Shown here: piece by piece, positions 9,900 to 19,400 of the stretch
Layout of the letters: each line of letters begins with the position of its first letter
Numbering within the stretch: position 1 is the first letter of the stretch
NCBI GenBank assembly: GCA_015680685.1
Contig: MNCI01021017.1
Span: forward strand, 225,207 to 289,206
Source: Gnetum montanum
Taxonomy: Eukaryota; Streptophyta; Gnetopsida; Gnetales; Gnetaceae
Length of the DNA: 64,000 nucleotides
Reading direction: 5' to 3'
The notes under the pieces: model-generated
The model's database searches: none
Seen by the model: only the letters and a program-made list of their open reading frames with translations
What the model was told of the DNA's origin: nothing
Position numbers and translations under genes: made by a program

Positions 9900-11100
9900 A
9901 AGATTAAGTAGAGTTAGCATTAATTAGAGATGGTAGTAGCACAAAAGCTGTATCTTTATTAGACAAGGTATTGCCAACTCATGCAACCTTCATGAGCCCA
10001 TAGCTTAGAGTTCCTTCATCATGCCTCTCACAACCACTCGTAATATAATTGGAAACAAATTCCATTAGTGCGAACTCCTGCAACTCATACCCATGTCACA
10101 GTCATTATAAATCTTTCCCACTTAGTTTAGCAATTCGACCATTTGGATTTGAATGGCCAACTGTTGGGAATGGTTGAGTAAGACTACTTATTAAGGTAGC
10201 TCGTAGCAGTTGACTGACTTGGAGATTCTTCTGCAAATAGGGAGTTGCGACTTGCACTCCCTATTTGAAGTTATTTTGACCATCAATCGAAGTTTTTTTC
10301 GTAGTGGTTTGAAGTGGAACTACAAGGGAAATTTTAGAGATATATGGAGGAGATAGATAGACAAAGATATACACAAATACATAGAGCATAGGAGATAGAT
10401 ATTCATAGAATTTGCAAATCTAAGATTGAAGTTATTTATAATTATTATAATGAGAATTATTTCTTGTTATAATGAGAATTATTTCTTGAGATTGATGATT
10501 GAATGATAATGTATGTGTTCTTGTTAAAGTGAATTAATGTTAGGTGTTCTTCACCATAATTTTGGCACCTTGCCCTTACATAACCTGCAGTCCTCTGTTT
10601 GATTGACTTGCACTTTCTATAGCGTAAGCACTACGAGATAAGAACTATAACATTTAGGCACCATTGTGATAGCCATGGGTTATGGTGATATTTTCTAGAT
10701 TGAAAATTTGTTTGATTTTTTTGTATTCATTGATATTCTATTCAGTTCTATGGATTTGAATCAGTTTATTAATTTGTGTTTATTATAATATTACAATTTC
10801 AAATGACATTAATTGATGTGAAAATGTTTTTTATTGATTTGGAAATATTGATAATTGATGAAACATTTGTTCACACTTATGATTTTTACAGCAGACTTAG
10901 ATTTTATCAATTCTTTTCTTTTTTCTTTTTTTAACCAAACACCCAAATAAGCATGGTGAAATAGGCATGATAAAACTATGTTAACCCATGCCATGGCATA
11001 GCATGGACATAGAAGGACCCATTGGCATGGACCAGCATTGGTTCTGACACCCGTGATCAATGAGGTGCATTAATAACCCAATGGGGACGGAACAAGAGTT
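9900..11100. other. Unassigned AT-rich region with a strong hairpin
   Basis: No coding region recognised. A perfect 12-bp inverted repeat lies at 10234-10267, and the 20-bp word ATAATGAGAATTATTTCTTG occurs twice in tandem at about 10450-10492. The sequence from TGTTGGGAATGG at 10163 has the look of a copia LTR start with an AT-rich TATA-like zone near 10432, but no matching end, primer site or target duplication was found. Confidence 0.35.
10234..10267. repeat. Perfect 12-bp hairpin
   Basis: CAAATAGGGAGT (10234-10245) and ACTCCCTATTTG (10256-10267) are exact reverse complements separated by a 10-base loop. No T-run follows and the context is AT-rich plant DNA, so a terminator role is not supported. 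It may be part of an undiagnosed LTR or a MITE. Confidence 0.7.
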
Positions 11101-11234
11101 CTCCTTTTGACACCGTGTTCCTGCTGCTTGAACAACCTTCTCAAGCAGTCGTTTCAAATGCCGACCCCACAAATGTATCCTGTACATGAACCAAACTACC
11201 AGGTCAACATGCACGAACTAAACTCCCAGGTCAA

Positions 11235-11356
11235 CACGCGAATATTACTTTATCTGGATGCAAATGGTGCAGTTTCTATCCAGGAAATTGAAAAACACGC
11301 GAATATTACTTTATATGGATGTAAATGGTGCAGTGTCTATCCAGGAAATTAAAAAG
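11235..11356. repeat. 61-bp tandem duplication upstream of the secreted-protein gene
   Basis: Two copies of a 61-bp unit beginning near ACACGCGAATATTACTTTAT, differing at only a few positions. It lies about 250-370 bp before the ATG at 11603, where the promoter or 5'UTR would be. The corresponding region of the second gene copy (18790-18860) has no such duplication, so it arose after the genes duplicated. Confidence 0.8.
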
Positions 11357-11602
11357 TAATTGGACATTCAAAACTATTACCTTGGAACAACGTGAAAACA
11401 GAAGTTGCACAACTTATTGGCGTATCTCTTGGACTGACGTCTTTGAATTTAATTCCATTTGGCATGGTGGGTTGGTAGCTTTCCCTTTCCAGAACGAACT
11501 TTTAAGTATTAAATCACAGACGCTGCCATTCAATGTTGTTAATAAGAGCAGCCACAACACCAGCCAAATGCCCAAAACGACAGCAAGAAAAGTTCAGTAT
11601 CA

Positions 11603-12271
11603 ATGGCGTCCCTGTGTCTCTTCAGAATGGCAATACCAATTCTTATTCTCCTCAACTTGGCTTTCCTCAGAGGGATTCATTCTCGCATTGTCTTGCCATT
11701 TACAGGTGCCCAACCATTTTCCTATTTCTCTAGTATGACTGTAATCTACAGTTTGATGATATACAAGGGATTTGTTGAATGGGAAGAAATTGTTAGGGCA
11801 AATAGATCAAGGTTAAGCTTTTGGTAAAGGTCAACGAGGAGAAAGAATTCATGTCTCATATTATTGAGAGATAACGGTGAAAATGATTGTGATAAAACAG
11901 GAACTAATCAATGATCTTGATTGTGGTTTTTTGAAAATTTGTGTTTTGCAGGAAACACAGAAGGAGACATCATGAACGTACAAATGGATATGATCCAAGG
12001 CCAAGAGAATTCCAAAATCAGAATCAGAATGGATGAAGATGGCAGGATTATTGAATTTGGAGTTGGAAGAAGGCCACCCACTAAACCTCCATCGCCTCAA
12101 GGAAATGAGCCTTCGCCCTATATAGCAGATGCCATGAACACAGCTCATGATGACCACCACCAGTATTTAAGTGATAGTACTTCAGGAACAGAGATACAAG
12201 CTCTATCCATCTCTGCCTATTCAGTCTCAGTTCCACTCCGTGGAATTAAAAGCATCTATGTAAGAGACTAA
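11603..12271 (+). CDS. Small putative secreted protein, two exons
   Basis: Exon 1 is 11603-11705 (103 nt), intron 11706-11951 (246 bp, GT..TTTTGCAG) and exon 2 is 11952-12271, giving about 140 residues. The exon phases match and exon 2 is open to a TAA at 12269. The N-terminus looks like a signal peptide: a hydrophobic core IPILILLNLAFLRGI follows MASLCLFRMA. The mature part is acidic and hydrophilic with a Pro-rich block (GRRPPTKPPSPQGNEPSP), an Asp/His-rich stretch (AHDDHHQ), a Ser/Thr-rich segment and a C-terminus SVSVPLRGIKSIYVRD. No cysteine lies after the signal region, so a disulfide-rich peptide is excluded. The design recalls precursors of small post-translationally modified plant peptides, but no known family motif was recognised. 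Support for the model: the 103-nt exon 1, donor and reading frame are conserved in the second copy at 19059. The donor choice is inferred from that comparison. Confidence 0.6.
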
Positions 12272-12368
12272 TTTATTCAATTTCTACCAAGAATTGCAGC
12301 ACCACTTGCATTACTGTGCTTCAACTGTTGTACAGATGAAATTCAATTTTGGAGCATTGGATCTTTTT
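12272..12368 (+). other. Probable 3'UTR, cut by copia insertion
   Basis: About 97 bp of AT-rich sequence between the stop codon and the LTR of the copia element at 12369. No AATAAA was seen before the insertion, so the natural 3' end may have been displaced or supplied by the LTR. Confidence 0.4.
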
Positions 12369-12817
12369 TGTTATTGCCAGTGGCATGCACCAATATTATA
12401 TTAAATTTAAAAGAAATTGCAGAAAATAGAAAAGACACAAAGTTACTGTGGGGAAAACCTTAAAGGTGAAAAACCCCAGCAAAAAATCAGCTCTTGGACC
12501 ATTAGCAGCACAGCTTTAAAAGATTGAAGGTCAAGGAGAATTTACAAAGGGAGATGATTCTCAAGCTTATGCTTTGAAAAAAAAAATGTGGTGTTATGGA
12601 TGCTCCATTTGTGCTTATTATATATTGTGACGGAACCAAAAAACCAAAAATTAAAAGGGTGCTTATTATATATTGTGACGGAACCAAAAATTAAAAGGGA
12701 TAAAGTAGTTTATTTTGGTGAGGATATGTACAGGACCAAATAAAAAATATATATAACAAGGGAGGGCATAAATATCTAGAGAAAATCAAGGCAGATTTGC
12801 CTTCATCCACTCTTACA
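12369..12817 (-). repeat. 3' LTR of the Tork-like element
   Basis: 449 bp, plus-strand borders TGTTATT..CTTACA. Strongly similar to 16666-17112. It contains a 48-bp tandem duplication (12611-12704) absent from the other LTR; that other LTR instead contains a scaffold-join duplication, so the similar lengths are coincidental. The minus-strand polypurine tract AGGAGGGAGAAT (12818-12829) abuts it. Confidence 0.85.
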
Positions 12818-13029
12818 ATTCTCCCTCCTAAAGGTAAAGCTACTTTAAAAAAAAATAGTCCAAACCATTTTTAGGAAATCAGGTAGAAGAAGATCAAATG
12901 CTAATAGGCACCAAAGAAACTTTCAACAAGAGTTGACTTGGTGAGTACATCTACAAGATTTGTTTCAATAGATATATTATTCAAAATAATCTTTTGCTTT
13001 TGAATTTTCTTTAGTATATAGTGATACTG

Positions 13030-14390
13030 TATTTCAATGTGTTTCGTTTAGGCATGAAAAATTGGATTCTTGGATATGCTTATGGCACTTTGACTAGCAA
13101 AGCCAATATTAATCTGAGTGATGCCAAGTTCAACTATTAGCCTTTGAAGCCTTATAGGCTCTCTACATGCCCAGTTAGCAACAACATATCCATCTTTAGA
13201 AACACAAGATTGTTTCTGACGTTTCCAAGAAACAACACCACCAAAAAGATTAAACACATATCCACTAGTAGATTTCCTACTATCAATATCACCACCCCAA
13301 TTTGCATCAATGAAGACATGAAGTTTATTGGAATCATTTTTATAACAAATCCCATAATTTGAAGTACCATGAAGATATTAGAAGACTCACTTTACTGCAA
13401 TCCAATGTTGTTTTCCTAGATTAAACATATACCTACTAAGTTTTTCAACAATGTAAGCAATATCAAGTCTAGTAGAGACCATTGCATACATTAAACTGCC
13501 AATAGCACTAGCATATGGAATTTTATCATGAGCTCTTTTTCTTCACTTGTCTTTGGACATTGTTCAACTGAAAGTTTAATACTAGTTTCATAGGGTGTAG
13601 TCACAGGCTTGCAATCATGCATATTAAATCTTTTTAAAATATCTTCAACATATGCAAATTATCCAAGCCAAAGTTTTTATTAGCCCTATCTCTTTTAATT
13701 TCCATGCCCAAAATTTTTTGTGCAACACGAAGATCCTTCATCTCAAATTGAGAAGACAGATGAAGTTTTAACTCTTGAATATCATGTATGTTATTATATG
13801 CCATTAACATGTCATCGACATATAGCAGCAAGATAACATATTTGTCACTTGTATTTTTAACATACATACAGGAGTCTTTGACACTTCTAACAAAGCTAAG
13901 ATTTATCATGTGATCATTAAATTTTTTATGCCACATCCTTGGTGCTTATTTGAGCCCATATAGTGATTTTAATAATCAACACACCATATTCTCTTTTCCT
14001 TTAATTTCATATCCTTTAGGTTGAAGCATATATATTTCTTCCTCAAGATCACCATTGAAGAATGCTATTTTCACATCCATTTGTTCAACTTTGAGATCAT
14101 AAACAATTGTGATAGCCAACAATGATCTTATGGATGTTAATTTTACTACTGGAGAGAAGATTTCATCATAATCAATCCCCTTTCTCTAAGAAATTCCTTT
14201 AGCTATAAGTCATGTTTTGTACTGATTCCCAAATTTTATTCTGTGCACCCATTAATTTCTAATGGGTTTTCTCTCTAATGGGAGCTTAATTAATTCCCAA
14301 GTTTTATTTTTGTTAATTGATGACATTTCAGCATCCATTACTTGTTTCCACTTTGCATTTTGAATAAATGAACATGCCTCATCATATGTT
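13030..14390 (-). pseudogene. copia reverse transcriptase and RNase H (broken)
   Basis: Read right to left: the RT start (NKTWELIKLP.., then KGIDYDEIFSPVVKLTSIR), the block QMDVKIAFFNGDLEEEIYM, the active-site LLLYVDDMLMAYNN (YVDD at 13811-13822), and FEMKDLRVAQKILGMEI. A badly shifted thumb region follows, then the copia RNase H (GGVVSWKRQKQSCVSK, then TKHIEIQYHYI). The catalytic YVDD is intact, but stops and frameshifts lie between all blocks. It would copy element RNA into DNA inside the particle. Confidence 0.75.
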
Positions 14391-14399
14391 GATGGCTCA

Positions 14400-15561
14400 T
14401 TATTCTTCTAGATGTGAGGGTAATTTTCTTATACATGTTGAATGTCTTAATAGCTCATCTTCACGTAAAGTATTTTCTCCCTCTTCATGTTGTTCCTCCT
14501 CATTTACCATGTTATCATCATCCTGTTTTCTATGTCCAATATCCCCAGCTGAGGGAGAATGACCCTCAAAAATTTCATTATTAATTTCAATAGGCACATA
14601 CATAGGAGTTACATCATTTGAAGCAGTTTCAGTATTAGAAGATTCCTCCTTCATAGATCCACATTTTTCTCTAAAGATAGCATCTTAACTATAAATAACC
14701 CTTTTCATTTGTAGCTTATACAACTCATAAGCACTCCAAACTTCCTTTGGAATTTTTCCATCAAGAGCTAATGAAGGAGATCTATTGATAAGATAATATG
14801 CAATTGTTACTATTTCACCCCAAAAATTCTTGTCAAGATTGGATTCACTGAGCATACATTTGGCACATTTCATCAATGTTCAATTAAAGTGCTTTACTAC
14901 TCCATTCTGTTCACGAGTCCTTGAAATAGTCCTTTTCCTTTGAATGCCATGTTCTTTACAAAAAACATTAAATTCTTTTGAGCAAAACTCACCACCATTA
15001 TCAGTTCTTAAAATTTTGATCTTCTTTCCTAAATAATTCTCTATAAGAGCTTTGAATTCTATGACTTTTCCAAATACTTCAAACTTATGTCCTACTCTTT
15101 CTAGAATAATCATCAATAAAAGAAACATAATACATAGCACCTCCAAGAGAACTTGTTTTAATATCTTTAACTGGTTCACATACATTACTATGTATTAGTT
15201 CTAATATTTGAAAAGATTTAGCATTACTTCTTTGAAAATTGTGACATCTTTGTTTACCATGTAGACAATGATGACAAAAATTCAAGGAATCTTTTGAATG
15301 CTTAAATTTACCTTGCTTGTAAAGTTCCTTAAGTTATTTTTCATTAAGATTCCCTAATCTTTTATGCCACAAATCAATACTTGAATTTAAGTCAATAATT
15401 GCAAATGCACTTAATTTCTGCTTTAATATCTTAGCTTCTAATTTATACAACTTGCCTGTTTTAATTCCAGAAGTTGAAAGAGATGAACCATGTAGTATTA
15501 AACATTTTCCACCAGCAAAGATAACAGTTTGTCCTGCATCATCCAATTCACTTACAGACAA
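14400..15561 (-). pseudogene. copia GAG-pre-integrase and integrase (deleted)
   Basis: Pre-integrase block DLWHKRLGNLNEK and the CHHCLHGKQ finger come first. The integrase core follows, where the first catalytic Asp is replaced by Asn (LIHSNVCEP for the usual HSDVCGP). The second motif TDNGGEF is intact. At the third, EQNGVVKHFN has Lys where the catalytic Glu normally stands. Downstream, VWSAYELYKLQMKRVIYS shows an internal deletion that removes the region normally joining integrase to the capsid-like linker. An acidic linker (EEEQHEEGENTLRED) then leads into RT. The enzyme would be inactive. Confidence 0.75.
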
Positions 15562-15635
15562 AAGATTTTTAGTAAGTGTTGGAACATGACATACATTGGG
15601 AATCGATTTAACTACTCCATCTTTAAATTGAATGT

Positions 15636-16616
15636 TTACCTTTCATAACCTATAACTTTGCATAAACCATCATTACCCAATCTTACAATTCCAAGATCAG
15701 ATGATGTATACTCACTAAACCAATCAACATATGGAGTGTAGTGATGAGATGCACCCAAGTCCACATAAAATGAATATGTATCAACATTATTAGAAGATGA
15801 GACAATGTACAAATCACCCTCTTGAACAAGAGGGGCTTGATCACTTTTTGGTACATTACTCTCTTTGCCATTTTTCAAAGGGGATTTATAATCTTTCTTT
15901 ACATGACCAACTTTACCACAATTCCAACATTTAGGTGGCTTCTTTACAAATTTTTGAGGCTTATTCTTAAATTGAGGCCTCTTAACAAACTTTGGTTTTA
16001 CATCATTTTTGATAAATAATACATCATTTTGAGGAGTAGAAGTTTTCCTTTTTGTTTCCTCAGATAACAATTGAGCAACAATATTATCAAAAATAAAGTT
16101 AGTAGCTATATTACTCACAACCATCACAAATGTCTCCCATGAATTTGGAAGTGTGTTGAAAAGTGTGATGCATTGATTTTCCTCATTCATTTTCACCCCC
16201 ATAGATTGCAACTGATGGACTAGTGTATTAAATACATTCAAGTATTTTGTAATGGTAGTACCTTCAACCATTTTACAATTATACAATCATTTCTTCAACA
16301 ACAACTTATTGGTTAGGGACTTTGTTTGAAACAAATTTTACAAGTTATCCCATAAATCTTTAGCAAAAGAAACATTGAAAACATTAAGCAATACTGAATC
16401 TGAAAGACATAAACAAATTGTACTTATCACTTTCAGGTTCAACTTTTCCCACTCTTCATCAAACATCTTATTTGGCTTTACTCTCAAAATTGCACTTTGT
16501 TGGTCCTTTTCAATGAGGGGAGCCTCCATCTTGATCTTCCATAATTCATAGTTGGACCTGTTAAACTTTTCAATTTCAATTTTGGACAAAGAGTTGGTCA
16601 TGGATTTTTCTTGCAA
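15636..16616 (-). pseudogene. copia gag and protease (two pieces)
   Basis: The first ORF starts with an ATG at 16616 (SKIEIEKFNRSNYELWKIKM..), breaks at about 16338, and resumes to 15636. The gag helical domain is typical of Tork-like copia (LCLSDSVLLNVF, FNTLPNSWETFVM). The zinc knuckle CWNCGKVGHVKKDY keeps C-C-H but has Tyr in place of the last Cys. The protease active site reads VDLGASHHYTP, with Leu in place of the usual Ser/Thr after Asp. Both changes would harm function. Confidence 0.8.
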
Positions 16617-16651
16617 TTACTTGACAAAATAATAGAGGTGCATGGAACCTA

Positions 16652-16663
16652 GCTTTGATACCA
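16652..16663 (-). promoter_or_regulatory. Primer binding site, initiator tRNA-Met type
   Basis: On the minus strand TGGTATCAAAGC, one change from the standard plant copia site TGGTATCAGAGC. It lies two bases from the LTR border at 16666. Confidence 0.85.
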
Positions 16664-16665
16664 AT

Positions 16666-17112
16666 TGTTATTTCCAAATGCTTGCACCAATATTACATTA
16701 AATTTAAAAGAAATCGCTGAAAATAAAAAAGACAGAGTTACCCTAGGGAAAACCTTCAAGGTGAAAAACCCTAGCAAAAAATCGACTCTTGGACCGTTAG
16801 TAGCACAACTTCAAAAGATTGAAGCTTGAGGAGAATTTACAAAGGAAGGGAGATGATTCTCAAGCTTATTTTTTGAAAAGTTGTGGTGTTATGGATGCTC
16901 CCTTTGAGCTCCTTATATATTGTCACGGAACCCAATATTAAAAAGGGATAAGGTAGTTTATTTTGGTGGGAATAGGTATGGGACCAAATAGACAAAAATA
17001 TAACAAGGCAAGGCAGAAATATGTAGAGAAAATCAAGTTAGATTTACCTTCATCCNCAAGGCAGAAATATGTAGAGAAAATCAAGTTAGATTTACCTTCA
17101 TCCACCCTTACA
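16666..17112 (-). repeat. 5' LTR of the Tork-like element, with scaffold join
   Basis: Homologous to 12369-12817 throughout. About 45 bases on each side of the N at 17056 are identical, the mark of an unmerged contig overlap. The true LTR is thus probably about 400 bp here. Confidence 0.85.
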
Positions 17113-17389
17113 TTTCTAGCCATTGTAAACATGTGCTATTTAATTACACTCCTACTAGCTAAGTCCATGGTGGCTTGTTAGAGACCATGCCAGATTATTT
17201 TGGTAGGATGGGCAAGTTTAAGTTAAACTAAATTAGTACATTGAATTATCCTTTAATTGATTCATTACCAATAGAAAGAAAAATGGGTATCCTGAAACAT
17301 GGAATCTTTAATAGCTTATATGAAAACATAATAGAATTTAAGCCTCTTACTATAGTAAATGTTTGCAATCTTTGATCATCAAANGTAGA
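17113..17389. other. Unassigned sequence between copia element and gypsy remnant
   Basis: No ORF of interest. It may be the displaced downstream flank of the secreted-protein gene, because the copia element cut in just after that gene's stop codon. A lone N lies at 17385. Confidence 0.3.
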
Positions 17390-17700
17390 ATTTAGGGTAG
17401 AGGGAAATGATCCTTCCACCTATATTGATTTTTGTAGTCTATACAAACTAGTGATTTGTAATTTTCCTTGCATACTATTAAGATTGGACTAACCCACTCA
17501 CTATCAAATATAAGATAAATAAACCCTTCCTTTCATGGCTTTGATAACTTATCCTTTACTACCTACTTTAGTACTAAGTTTATTTCTAAATTGTTTTCTA
17601 ATGGGTGTAACATTATCCTTTAGATATACTTGATCTTGACATAAATGAGGAGATACTTCTTTTAAATCTTTATATAACTATGCTAATGCTTTGGATTTTG
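17390..17700 (-). pseudogene. Ty3/gypsy RT N-terminal remnant
   Basis: The minus frame contains VSPHLCQDQVYLKDNVTPIR (the region before RT), then SEWVSPILIVCKENYKSLV, CIDYKNQ and KDHFPLP, which are the conserved first blocks of Ty3/gypsy RT (SxWVSPxxxVPKK..RVCIDYRxLN..KDHFPLPF). The form of the leading block is Athila-like. Stops and small gaps interrupt it, and the catalytic YxDD part is missing. It may be a scrap of the autonomous partner of the gag-protease elements; that link is inference. Confidence 0.6.
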
Positions 17701-18762
17701 ATTTTCTTTTAAAAAATTAATAAATTTTTTCCCTTGATTTTCTGATAATTTTGAATTTATATTTAGTGTTTTTTTATTCAATCAAAACACATAAAGTTTT
17801 GTAGTAGTTCTTATAATCTTAAAGGCTCACAAATCCGTTTTGGAAATTCAATATCTTAGAACCTAGGTTAAGTGATTATGCCACTAACTCCATTACACTC
17901 TAGGATTTCTTATCTTCCAAAGTAGTCCACTCTTGGTTGTTTAAAACTAATAATTCTTCTTCCTTAATAAGTAAAGATAACTGCTGGTACATAATCATTT
18001 AAAAATCTTCTTGATGCTTTGGTAGATTTCTTCAAAGCTATTAAATATATTGAAATGAAATTGTAAATCTCCAAAGAAAAGTTGTAAAGACCATATTGAT
18101 AATGGATGATAGCATAAGATATTTTCAATTTGTATTAACGCATATTACATTATGCTCTTACTACTAATCAAAAGACCATTAACTAATGACACAATCATCG
18201 ATGTGTTAATAATATTATGTAATTTTAAGCTTTCAGCAATTGCCAATGACATAATATTAATGCTAGATTTTAATGCTAGCTCTAAAATCTAAGTGGACAT
18301 CTCTTTAAATTTTAATAAGGCTTGGAGGTGCACTCTTATATTTAGGAGACAGTATTCTTAGACATAAGAGATGTATTTTTTAAGAAGTTTGAAACACTCT
18401 CTACCAAGTACACTTAACTCGGCATTTTCATTTTGAGTTTATTAGTTCGCATTCTCCTTAGATATTTTGCATAAATAAATGTATCTTGAGAACTTGCCTA
18501 AAATCAAGGTATTTGGACAACATGGTTTAATGAAATGTTGATCGTTATCTTTTGAAACATTTGAGCTCATGAAAAAAAATAACCGGAACAAACATTTGAA
18601 AATTAAAACGCGTTCTTCCCTCATCATGACGTTTTGAATTATGTATAGGAGTTTCAGGTTGGAATTTTATAGATCGTCATTTAAGTTGACTTAAAAGAGA
18701 TGCATACAAATTCAACGGTCAGCAGACGTACGAGGTGGGTAGAACCAGCAACTTGGTTATCC
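17701..18762. other. AT-rich DNA, no recognised feature
   Basis: No convincing ORF, repeat pair or RNA gene. It could contain more of the decayed gypsy element seen at 17390-17700, but no motif could be read. Confidence 0.3.
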
Positions 18763-19400
18763 ACTTGACATCGTGTTCCCACTGCTTGAACAGTAGAACC
18801 AAATGTCCAGTTAGTGGCAAGTGTCAAGTGGTGGGTTTTTTATCCAAAAGGTAAAATGTAGATGGACGTTCAAAACTAGTACCTTGGCTAGCAAACAAAC
18901 AGGAGTTACAGAACTTATTGACTTGTATGTTGGACTGACGTCGTTGGACTCTATTCCATTTGGCATGGTGGGTTGGTATCTCTCCCTTTCCATTCCATTT
19001 GGCAAGGTTTCAATACGAGCAGCCACAACCACAGCCAATAACCCAAAATTTGGTAGTAATGGCTTGCCCCTGTCTCTCCACAATCGCAATACCAATTTTT
19101 ATCCTCCTCAGCTTGGCTTTCCTCAGAGGGATTCGCTCTCCCATTCTCTTGCCATTTTCAGGTACCAAACAATTTTCCTATTCTCTGGTAGGACTGTAAT
19201 ATGCATTTTGATTACAGTGGAATGGGAAGAAACTCTTAAAGAGCATGTGAAAAATGGTACGTTGTAAAAGAGAATTCATATTCTATCTTACCTATATAAG
19301 GCTAAAATGATTATGATAAAGCAGTAACTAAACAATAATCATGGAAAAGTGGAGATATGCTATAGAATTAAAAGGCTTAAAAATTTGCAGAAACAACATA
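18763..19400 (+). pseudogene. Second copy of the secreted-protein gene, truncated
   Basis: The upstream region (from GACATCGTGTTCCCACTGCT), exon 1 and part of the intron match 11107-11951. Exon 1 is 19059-19161, again 103 nt without indels, encoding a signal-peptide-like segment with the same core (LAFLRGI) and 23 of 34 residues identical to copy 1. The donor is GTACC. The acceptor region near 19381-19390 (AAATTTGCAG) is recognisable, but one G is lost and the frame meets a TAG after three codons. No exon 2 homology follows. This is either a pseudogene or a gene that lost its mature part. Its conserved exon 1 supports the model of copy 1. Confidence 0.6.

Larger units (their letters stand above)
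12369..17112 (-). mobile_element. Ty1/copia element, Tork-like, near full length
   Basis: Two LTRs (12369-12817 and 16666-17112), an initiator tRNA-Met primer site next to the right LTR and a polypurine tract next to the left LTR define a minus-strand element of about 4.74 kb. The domain order read right to left is gag, protease, integrase, RT, RNase H, which is the copia order. Gag and integrase blocks resemble the Tork/Tnt1 group. Flanking bases are TTTTT (left) and TTTCT (right), an imperfect possible target duplication. Integrase has an internal deletion and many frames are broken, so it is defective. Confidence 0.85.

Noticed and set aside
10163-10650. Possible solo copia LTR starting TGTTGGGAATGG
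   Set aside because: No matching LTR end, primer site, polypurine tract or target duplication found; kept only as unassigned DNA with a hairpin.
11325-11738. 137-codon ORF overlapping exon 1 of the secreted-protein gene
   Set aside because: A different frame. Only the 11603 frame is conserved in the second copy and joins in phase to exon 2.
11861-12160. 99-codon minus-strand ORF over exon 2
   Set aside because: Shadow of exon 2 on the opposite strand; no support of its own.
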